This document shows, piece by piece, positions 7,160 to 12,910 of a stretch of DNA of 12,910 nucleotides (its first letter is position 1; each line of letters starts with the position of its first letter). Under the pieces are notes generated by a model. That model did no database searches. It saw only the letters and a list, made by a program, of their open reading frames with translations, and was not told the origin of the DNA. Source of the stretch: Bacteroidota bacterium (GTDB lineage Bacteria; Bacteroidota; Kryptoniia; Kryptoniales; JAKASW01). The stretch covers positions 1-12,910 of the forward strand of contig JAJYOS010000076.1 of NCBI GenBank assembly GCA_021796055.1. Reading direction: 5' to 3'. A program made the translations under genes and the position numbers.

Positions 7160-7990
7160 TCATGATTCCAGCAGCATCAGGGCCAGGATGTCTTCCCAAC
7201 CTTGCTCCGGATAATTGGCTGCTATGTTGTCGAGAAGAACTCCGCCATCAGCCAAGCTGACTGCACCGTCGCTCGCACCAAGCGCCATCTCAAGGCGCTC
7301 AACCTCACTCGTCATCCAGGGACCAACTTCTAGGCCCTTCAGCAGGTGCCTTAAATCTGAGTCGTTACCGGGATTTACCTTCAAATAGAAACCTTCTTTT
7401 CGTCCGCCGACGGCGATGACTTCTCCATCCACCGGAGAAAGAACACGCGCCCGTGATGCCTCCTTTCTGAAATACCACCCAGTTCCATTCACGTGCAGTC
7501 TTGTGCCCACCGCTGGAAGATCAGCCTCGCACTGGCTCCACACTAAACCCTCCGCCAACTTGTCCAGGCCCAATGTCAACGTCCCATCGCTCTCAACGCG
7601 TACCCAGGTGTGCCCGCGATGATATAAGCAGTTAGCCGAAATCTTCAGACCAAACGGAATTTCTCCCTCACTGTAAACGGACTTGGTGATTCTGGGAACT
7701 CCGGTAATCTTAGAATGCACTTTACACGTTCTGCAATCGAATCCGTTTCGGCAGACTCGCTGGTTGACTTCGCCAGTAAAGGCGTGCCGGCAGACTTTCG
7801 CGAACTCCGGAAGACTCTCGAAGTCAAAGTGCCATCTTATCTCGTCGAGGCGGTCGGGTTTCAAATCCCGAAAGGCTCGGATGGCCGCGATACTGAAGCT
7901 TCCTAAAATTACCGCAACGACTGAGTAAAATATCGACAGGAAAATTATGTTTCCTGTCTGCCAGGTGAAACCGTACACCCACGGAAGCAT
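7160..7990 (-). CDS. Membrane-anchored glycine-cleavage-H-like protein lacking the lipoyl lysine
   Basis: 276 residues. Seen: one N-terminal transmembrane helix about 13-38; a Cys/His-rich stretch with Cys67, His69, Cys80, Cys86, Cys89 and His92 (CRH, then CRNGFDCRTCKVH); and a GcvH-like domain about 120-240 starting YHRGHTWVRVESDG and containing SPVDGEV (185-191). From VGTRL (161) to GEV (191) it aligns gaplessly with ordinary H-proteins in my recollection of the consensus. The position of the lipoylated lysine holds Ala178; the nearest lysine, Lys176, is two residues off. It is therefore unlikely to carry lipoate or serve glycine cleavage. The Cys/His cluster could bind zinc, an Fe-S cluster or heme. 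The ATG at 7990 has AAGGAG 8 bases upstream, sharing bases with the NrfD stop (TAAGGAG), so it is co-translated as the last gene of the oxidoreductase operon. Its function is not known to me; assembly or a membrane-side accessory role is a guess. Confidence 0.8.
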   Translation of the reverse strand: MLPWVYGFTWQTGNIIFLSIFYSVVAVILGSFSIAAIRAFRDLKPDRLDEIRWHFDFESLPEFAKVCRHAFTGEVNQRVCRNGFDCRTCKVHSKITGVPRITKSVYSEGEIPFGLKISANCLYHRGHTWVRVESDGTLTLGLDKLAEGLVWSQCEADLPAVGTRLHVNGTGWYFRKEASRARVLSPVDGEVIAVGGRKEGFYLKVNPGNDSDLRHLLKGLEVGPWMTSEVERLEMALGASDGAVSLADGGVLLDNIAANYPEQGWEDILALMLLES

Positions 7991-8002
7991 TGTTTGGTCT
8001 CC

Positions 8003-9262
8003 TTAATTCACTTTCATCTCGATTTCCTGAGGGAACAGCCGAAGATATCTGAAAGAGAGCGAGTAGATGATCACTCCATACGCCACGACGAAGAGGAAAG
8101 CCGCGATCTCCTGCCAACTGGGAGTATAAATCATGAACCGGTCAAACGACATAGTGGGGAGTGAGAGCGTTTGAATGGTCATCACAAACCTATTTAGAAC
8201 AATGCCGCAGCAAACCATCACGGAAGACGCGACCAGCCAGCCTGTTCTCAGCCTTCCGCTACCAAAGAGAAGGAAGAGCGACGGAACCAGGCCAAACACG
8301 ATTATCTCCGCGAAGAGGATCCAGATGTTAAACGGTGCCCATAAGAAAAAGCCAATCCCAGACAAGCCAAGACTGGGAACGGTCCGGTTTAGCCAGGTGA
8401 GCGTATCGATCGATTTTAGCATTACGTAAACGACAAGGAGAGATCCGGATATGCGCGCGAGAAGCGCGAATACGTTATCGCTAACGAGCCTTTTCCTACT
8501 GACGCGGGACGCAATCCATGTTGTCAGGAGAATAAAACTCGGTCCCGCGGCGGCGGCTGAAATGATGAAAAGAAAGAATGTCGTCGGCCAGATCGCGAGA
8601 CCCTCTCTGAATGCGAAAGGGTGTCCCTGGAGAACTCCGAACAATCCGCCCAGCGAACCCTGATGGAAAAACGACAGGAATGTCCCCACGCCCGCGAGCA
8701 CGGGCATTATCCTGTGGAGCTCGTGTTGCATCGCAAGGAATGCGGGGACTTCCTTCAACTTCTTGTTCCTCAGGACAATGGGTGCGTATTCGACGGACAA
8801 AACAACAAGGTAACACGTAATGCAAAAAGTCACTTCGGTCAGCATTGAATGGATATTTGGATGCCAGAAAGTGAACCACGCGCGAAGCGGCTGGCCGACG
8901 TCCACCATCAGCACGAGTATAGCCCCGCTGTAACAAATGAAACCGATGACCACTGCGCTGTTTAGGACAGCCCGAAGTTCTTCTCTCTTGAGGATGTAAA
9001 CGAGGAACCCTGTGAAAAAAGCGCCGGCTCCCAGGGCGATTATCGAAAGATCGAGGAATATCCACACGCCGAAAGCAAAACGATTGTCCATGTTAGTCTG
9101 GTTGAGACCCTTCGCAAGGCAGAGGAAGATAGCGTACATCCCGATCGCGAGAATGATCAGCCAAGGAACCAGAAGGTAGAGGAACTTGCCAAAGGGCATT
9201 CGATTCACCCCGCGAGCTACCAATCGAATATCTTTCGTGCCATTATTCCGATTTCGATCCAT
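8003..9262 (-). CDS. NrfD/PsrC/HybB-family quinone-interacting membrane subunit (QrcD-like)
   Basis: Polytopic inner-membrane subunit of a CISM-type oxidoreductase that exchanges electrons with quinones. With the ATG at 9262 it has 419 residues and roughly ten hydrophobic helices, the first at about residues 26-50. FHQGSLGGLFG (around residues 199-209) matches the conserved HQxSLG patch of HybB/NrfD-type proteins, which lies near the quinone site. Other polar membrane residues include the Asp in LMVDVGQP (about 121). A longer reading from 9367 would overlap the ferredoxin gene by 67 bases and add a charged, unconserved 35-residue leader. The ATG at 9262 is preferred: it lies 38 bases after the ferredoxin stop with AGGA 11 bases upstream. 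No heme-binding pattern is evident. It probably docks the ferredoxin subunit encoded just upstream. Confidence 0.9.
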   Translation of the reverse strand: MDRNRNNGTKDIRLVARGVNRMPFGKFLYLLVPWLIILAIGMYAIFLCLAKGLNQTNMDNRFAFGVWIFLDLSIIALGAGAFFTGFLVYILKREELRAVLNSAVVIGFICYSGAILVLMVDVGQPLRAWFTFWHPNIHSMLTEVTFCITCYLVVLSVEYAPIVLRNKKLKEVPAFLAMQHELHRIMPVLAGVGTFLSFFHQGSLGGLFGVLQGHPFAFREGLAIWPTTFFLFIISAAAAGPSFILLTTWIASRVSRKRLVSDNVFALLARISGSLLVVYVMLKSIDTLTWLNRTVPSLGLSGIGFFLWAPFNIWILFAEIIVFGLVPSLFLLFGSGRLRTGWLVASSVMVCCGIVLNRFVMTIQTLSLPTMSFDRFMIYTPSWQEIAAFLFVVAYGVIIYSLSFRYLRLFPQEIEMKVN

Positions 9263-9300
9263 GATGCAGTCTGTCCTGTGTCTAAATAATTCTTTAACTC

Positions 9301-10095
9301 TCAATCGGTTGTCGCGCCGCGTTTCAACGCTGAAGCTGGATCTTTCTCGGCGATATTTCGTACCCATTCCCGCTCAGAGAAATAATATATTTTCGGGCCG
9401 GTCCCGAGTCTCTCAAGGATTCGAAAGCTCCCGTTGCTTTGTGCAAGCCGATAAACTTCGGAACCCTCGTCTAGTAGGTCCCCGAAGGTCATGGCACTGG
9501 TGGGACATGATTCTACACACGCGGGGATGTATTCTCCCTCCTTGATTTCATCTCTCCCTTCTGCGGCGGCTTTTTCCCTCGCGGCCTGAAGCCGGTGAAA
9601 ACAGAAATTGCATTTTTCGACCACACCACGCATGCGAAGTGAAACATCTGGATTCAGAGACCTCTCCATACCTTCCGGCCAAACGGGGTCCCACCAATTG
9701 AAATATCTCGCGTGATATGGACATGCCGCCATACAATACCTGCAGCCGAGACACCGGACGGGAATTTGGCCGACGATCCCCGTCGCAGGGTCCACCTCAA
9801 CGGCATTCTGAGGGCAAACCGAAACGCAAGGAGGATGATGTTCACATTGCTGACAAGAGACGGGGAAGAACACTGATTCGTTGTCCGGGAAATCCATTCC
9901 GTTGTCCGCCTTGTAAACCCTCATTAGGGTAATCCCAGTCCTGTCTGTCGCATCGACAGGCCCGGGTGGAACGTTGTTTTCCACCGCGCATGCAATCATG
10001 CAAGCGCCGCATCCCGTGCACCGGTCGACATCGATCACCATACCAAAATTATGCTTCTTCCCAGTTAAGCTTTTCACTTGATTTCCATTTGTCAT
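9301..10095 (-). CDS. Four-cluster ferredoxin-type electron transfer subunit (PsrB/QrcC-like)
   Basis: 264-residue Fe-S protein of the DmsB/PsrB/NrfC class that wires the Mo-family subunit to the membrane subunit. Sixteen cysteines fall in four groups: Cys26/29/32/36 (CTGCGACMIAC), Cys81/84/90/94 (CQQCEHHPPCVSVC), Cys115/118/121/125 (CLGCRYCMAAC), and Cys162/165 with 193/197 (CNFC, CVESC). This is the standard four [4Fe-4S] arrangement. No export signal is seen, so like its relatives it would ride with the Tat-exported Mo-family partner if the complex faces the periplasm. The ATG is 31 bases after the Mo-subunit stop with a weak CAGG 5 bases upstream. Nothing is truncated. Confidence 0.95.
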   Translation of the reverse strand: MTNGNQVKSLTGKKHNFGMVIDVDRCTGCGACMIACAVENNVPPGPVDATDRTGITLMRVYKADNGMDFPDNESVFFPVSCQQCEHHPPCVSVCPQNAVEVDPATGIVGQIPVRCLGCRYCMAACPYHARYFNWWDPVWPEGMERSLNPDVSLRMRGVVEKCNFCFHRLQAAREKAAAEGRDEIKEGEYIPACVESCPTSAMTFGDLLDEGSEVYRLAQSNGSFRILERLGTGPKIYYFSEREWVRNIAEKDPASALKRGATTD

Positions 10096-10126
10096 AATAG
10101 CCTGAATTTCAGTTTGACGTTCAGAG

Positions 10127-12367
10127 TTACGCCGGTTCGATCATGGCGTTGGTAATTCTCCAGGTAGAGTCGCTATCGATCTTGCAGATATCTATGACTG
10201 AATCCTCGATCTTTGGTTCCGCGCGGTCAGGACTCTTCGTGAGAGGAACAACGGACGCCTGAATTATTCCAGGCATCACCGACTTGTCGAAACGTACCAT
10301 GACGTATGCAGTGCCGTTTTCTGTCCTTACCCTGGCTTTTCCTCCATCCTTCAATCCGGCCGCTCTACCCGTGCTCGGGTTTACGGAAACGGTATTGGCA
10401 GACATTCTCAAGCCGGACTCTTGGTAGAGCTTCGACATGATTGGATTTGACTGAGCGGCTGTAAGAACACCTCGAGTTCCAAGCGGCAGGAGGACAAGCT
10501 CGCGGGGACCGTTGTTACCTTCGCCTTGGACGGGAACATTATTACGTGGCAGATGCGTACCGCCAAGGAATGAGTAGCGAATCGGTGGCAGTTCCGCGGG
10601 GCCGTCGTCAATCCAGCAACCACCCTTTTTGAGTCTCTCGAGAAATTGAGGCAAGGATAGGCCTGACAGCCTCTCGCTTCTTCCGGTCTCAGCATTAAAG
10701 ACATTCCCTTTCGCCATGGAATGAAGCTTCTCGACCCTCTTTTTCAAGATGTATTCCATTCCTGAAAAGTCAGATCGTGAAGAGCGCCTGATATTAAGCG
10801 CCTCCGCGAGGCTGTTTATGAATCCATTTGGACGAACAGAAAATTTAGGCGCGGAAAAAATGGGAGAGACGACGCTGTATGAAGCAACGGTTGCGCTGGA
10901 TGGAGTCGGAACATCGTCGGCGGTTTCCAGGTATGCGGGGGAAGGGAGTATGTAATCGGCATGGACGGCGTTGCCTGCTAAGTATGGGGCAAGGCTGACT
11001 ATCGTATGTCCGGCCGGCGACAGCTTGCGTTCAACCGTTTCCCAGGGAATTGCGCACCCTGAATCCGCACCGTCCATGATAAGAACGCCTATTGAACCGT
11101 CGGGAATATCCGACAGCTGTTTCATTGAGGCAAGATGATTCGAGTCGTCAGATCCGTGCAAACCATAATATGGGCTGGGAAGTTTGCCGCGAGGCTTTAG
11201 ACCTCCTTTCGTGCCGATCGAGCCGAGTAAAATATTGAGTCCCATGAAGGCGAGCTGTTCATCAAGTCTGAATGGACCGGAACCCGGGTTACCACCAAAC
11301 ATGACGATCGCTGGTTTTCTCCTGGCGACTTCTCTCGTGACCTCCACCAATTTGTCTGCCGGTATCCCCGTCTTTTCAGACACGTATGCCGGAGGATACT
11401 TCTCGATGAGCTTCATGAAAGAGTCGCCGGCCGCATTATCAAAATCGGCTGAATACATTCGCAGCCTATCTATGTTGCAAAGCCGCTCTCGTACCATAAC
11501 GTTTGCCATTCCAAGCGCGAAAGCCGATTCGGTCCCCGGCCTGACTGGAATCCACTCGTCCGCGATTTGTGCGGTCCGGGAATGCGCTGTCTCAACCTGA
11601 ATTAATTTGAGCTTCTTATCCCCTCCACACCGACGTGCTTCCGATATGGAAGCAAACTGCCGTTGCGTGCCCCAGCCATCGAGGATAGGCGTTCCGAAGC
11701 TCACTATCATGCGCGCGTCATTGACGTCGTAGCCGAAAGCGAGATCTCCCGTGTGCAGGGTTTGATCGGTAAGACGTGTCGGCACGCCATCACATGTCGG
11801 TGGATTGATATAGAAGCCGTTTTTCAATTCTCCGACAAATTTGCGATATATATGCGATATCGCTCTATCGGGCTGGTTGTCGAGTACCGCGACAGATTCG
11901 CACGAGGATCTTGAGATTGCTCGAGCAATATCGGAGATCGCTTCGTCCAGCGAAACCGGGACGAACTTTCCGTGTCCGATTATTTTCACGGGGCGATGAA
12001 GTCTCGAAGGATGATACCGAAGAAAGATAGCTGCGACCCCCAATGCGCAAAGCGAGCCGTCGCTTATCGGATGTCCTTTTGTACCCGTTATACCGACCGC
12101 TTCGAGCGAGCCGCGGCCTCGTTCGGATGCGCACCGCACTCGAACGCCGCATGCCATCGGACAGAGTGTACAAGTGGTATGACTGAAACTGATTCTCTCG
12201 TTCGAATGAATTTGGATCTCGCGCTGCCGCCCATATGGGAATGAAGGGCTTTGCGTCCATTTCGCGGACTCATCAAGAATTTTCCATGGTATCGGCGTTA
12301 ACATGAAGCCAATTGCCGATCCTCCCACAAGCTTCATCCAGTCACGTCTCGAAATTCCGTTAGCCAT
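10127..12367 (-). CDS. Tat-exported molybdopterin-oxidoreductase-family subunit (QrcB/PsrA-like)
   Basis: 746 residues of the DMSO-reductase superfamily. Seen: a twin-arginine signal SRRDWMKLVGG (6-16) followed by a hydrophobic stretch; an N-terminal [4Fe-4S] site Cys66/69/73 (CTLCPMAC) with Cys107 as fourth ligand; MGD-domain hallmarks such as DEWIPVRPGTESAF (270-283) and LGSIGTKGG (381-389); and a C-terminal molydopterin-binding domain about 620-740. It is 746 residues, shorter than many polysulfide/tetrathionate reductase catalytic subunits. Cys192 (PPTCDG) lies where a Mo-coordinating Cys would be expected by spacing. The pocket motif that usually reads like GANP reads MDGADSG (431-437), so cofactor content is uncertain. 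QrcB of Desulfovibrio, the same-order counterpart, is reported to lack Mo. RBS AGGA is 7 bases before the ATG. It probably passes electrons between the cytochrome and ferredoxin subunits. Confidence 0.9.
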   Translation of the reverse strand: MANGISRRDWMKLVGGSAIGFMLTPIPWKILDESAKWTQSPSFPYGRQREIQIHSNERISFSHTTCTLCPMACGVRVRCASERGRGSLEAVGITGTKGHPISDGSLCALGVAAIFLRYHPSRLHRPVKIIGHGKFVPVSLDEAISDIARAISRSSCESVAVLDNQPDRAISHIYRKFVGELKNGFYINPPTCDGVPTRLTDQTLHTGDLAFGYDVNDARMIVSFGTPILDGWGTQRQFASISEARRCGGDKKLKLIQVETAHSRTAQIADEWIPVRPGTESAFALGMANVMVRERLCNIDRLRMYSADFDNAAGDSFMKLIEKYPPAYVSEKTGIPADKLVEVTREVARRKPAIVMFGGNPGSGPFRLDEQLAFMGLNILLGSIGTKGGLKPRGKLPSPYYGLHGSDDSNHLASMKQLSDIPDGSIGVLIMDGADSGCAIPWETVERKLSPAGHTIVSLAPYLAGNAVHADYILPSPAYLETADDVPTPSSATVASYSVVSPIFSAPKFSVRPNGFINSLAEALNIRRSSRSDFSGMEYILKKRVEKLHSMAKGNVFNAETGRSERLSGLSLPQFLERLKKGGCWIDDGPAELPPIRYSFLGGTHLPRNNVPVQGEGNNGPRELVLLPLGTRGVLTAAQSNPIMSKLYQESGLRMSANTVSVNPSTGRAAGLKDGGKARVRTENGTAYVMVRFDKSVMPGIIQASVVPLTKSPDRAEPKIEDSVIDICKIDSDSTWRITNAMIEPA

Positions 12368-12435
12368 TCTCTTTTCCTAATCGATTCAATCTTCGCTCGC
12401 TTTCCGCTCTTCAGTGACCGAGTACCCGGCGGGAC

Positions 12436-12466
12436 GCGCGGAGATATACGGAGGTAAACTCCGCGC
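12436..12466. other. Intra-operon hairpin between cytochrome and Mo-subunit genes
   Basis: GCGCGGAG (12436-12443) and CTCCGCGC (12459-12466) form a perfect 8-bp GC-rich stem with a 15-base loop. It lies in the 162-base gap between the cytochrome stop and the Mo-subunit start, the largest gap in this operon. It could be an mRNA processing or stability element adjusting subunit ratios, or an attenuator; no T-run follows. Confidence 0.4.
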
Positions 12467-12529
12467 CATCTCGCCCGCGCTCAGTGACGAAAATAAATTC
12501 GCGGAAATCATAAGCGAGAGAGATCCAAT

Positions 12530-12910
12530 TCATTTGTGGCAGTCGATGCAGCTTTCCTTGTGGCCGCGTTTGTTGTGGCATCCTGCGCAATCGTCCATCC
12601 TCATCCCCGTGGACGGAGTCGATGGGATGTCGAGCAGGGTGCTCCCGGAAACATCAATGCTATAGCCGCTGATTCGGCTGAACCTCGCCGGCCGAAGCTT
12701 GTCTGTAAATTCGTGACCGAAGTGGCACGTTTCGCAATCCAATTTCCCGACCTTCACGTGCGTCGCGTGCGAAAAGTAGACATTCTCAGGTTGGGAGGAA
12801 TAAACGACCCAGCGTATTTCTTTGTGTCTAAGGATGTACTCGTCGACGAATTTCTTTTCTTCGTCGGAGACGCCGATTGTGTGAGAATGACATCCGGCAC
12901 ACTTGGATGT
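12530..12910 (-). CDS. Multiheme cytochrome c, C-terminal part (QrcA-like, partial)
   Basis: The minus-strand frame is open from the right edge of the window to a TGA at 12532-12530, giving the last 126 residues. Four CXXCH heme-c motifs are visible: CAGCH (12901-12887), CETCH (12736-12722), CAGCH (about 12589-12575) and CIDCH (about 12550-12536), the last one residue from the C-terminus. Additional histidines (SHT, FSHATH, GHEF, GHKES) could give bis-His ligation as in cytochrome c7/c3-type proteins. A GTG at 12757 could be mistaken for a start, but the upstream frame clearly codes and contains another heme motif, so the true start lies outside. It is first of the visible genes of a Qrc-like operon, where the cytochrome subunit takes electrons from periplasmic cytochromes. 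The Desulfovibrio counterpart has six hemes; more may lie beyond the edge. Confidence 0.92.
   Translation of the reverse strand, partial: TSKCAGCHSHTIGVSDEEKKFVDEYILRHKEIRWVVYSSQPENVYFSHATHVKVGKLDCETCHFGHEFTDKLRPARFSRISGYSIDVSGSTLLDIPSTPSTGMRMDDCAGCHNKRGHKESCIDCHK

Noticed and set aside
8003..9367. NrfD gene starting at 9367 instead of 9262
   Set aside because: It would overlap the ferredoxin gene by 67 bases and add a charged 35-residue leader not expected before the first helix. The ATG at 9262 follows the ferredoxin stop by 38 bases and has an AGGA upstream.
12386..12511. A 41-codon minus-strand gene between the cytochrome and the Mo subunit
   Set aside because: Open frame and ATG but no Shine-Dalgarno sequence, no recognisable motif, and short enough to be chance; kept only as part of the gap observation.
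12723..12736. TGGCAC followed by GC as a sigma-54 -24/-12 promoter
   Set aside because: The GG-to-GC spacing is 8 rather than the required 10, and the site is inside the cytochrome coding region at a CETCH heme codon run.
12530..12757. A complete 75-residue diheme-plus cytochrome starting at GTG 12757
   Set aside because: The same frame stays open upstream to the window edge and contains a further CAGCH heme motif, so the gene is larger and truncated by the window.
1..12910. CRISPR array, tRNA, rRNA, insertion sequence or integrase
   Set aside because: No spaced direct repeats, no tRNA-like cloverleaf segment, no rRNA stretch and no transposase or integrase motif was seen in any gene or gap.

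Overview
The window looks like chromosomal DNA of an anaerobic or facultative, mid-GC, Gram-negative-type bacterium. It carries c-type hemes, a Tat signal, a periplasm-facing oxidoreductase and a sigma-54 activator. The Bacteroidota/Chlorobi/Ignavibacteria side of the tree is a guess from overall protein flavour; nothing here fixes the taxon. I see no tRNA, rRNA, CRISPR, insertion sequence or phage gene.

Layout. (1) Bases 1-3019, plus strand, is a sugar-acid/pentose-phosphate block: the 3' end of an unidentified gene, 6-phosphogluconate dehydrogenase (gnd), and a PfkB-family kinase resembling 2-keto-3-deoxygluconate kinase. (2) Bases 3020-3496 are a 477-base gap with a strong 14-15 bp hairpin, a near-perfect 17-base palindrome and a possible promoter. 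(3) Bases 3497-7085, plus strand, are a tightly coupled three-gene operon. It encodes a membrane histidine kinase whose extracytoplasmic sensor has CXXCH and CX4CH heme-type motifs, an archaemetzincin-family zinc protease, and an NtrC-type sigma-54 response regulator. The genes overlap by 4 bases at both junctions. (4) Bases 12910-7160, minus strand, are a convergent operon. In transcription order it encodes a multiheme cytochrome c (N-terminus outside the window), a Tat-exported molybdopterin-oxidoreductase-family protein, a four-cluster ferredoxin subunit, an NrfD/PsrC-type quinone-interacting membrane subunit, and a membrane-anchored protein with a glycine-cleavage-H-like domain.

The first four genes of the minus-strand operon have the composition and order of the Qrc menaquinone reductase of sulfate reducers (cytochrome, Mo-family protein, FeS protein, NrfD). 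The likely job is electron transfer between periplasmic cytochromes and the quinone pool. The fifth gene is not part of the Qrc complex as I know it. Its H-like domain has alanine where the lipoyl lysine should be, and it carries an upstream Cys/His cluster.

The two most unusual items are this non-lipoylatable H-like protein at the end of a quinone oxidoreductase operon, and the archaemetzincin gene placed between a heme-type sensor kinase and its response regulator. The convergent layout invites the hypothesis that the heme-sensing kinase, regulator and protease control or maintain the redox complex next door. That link is inference only.
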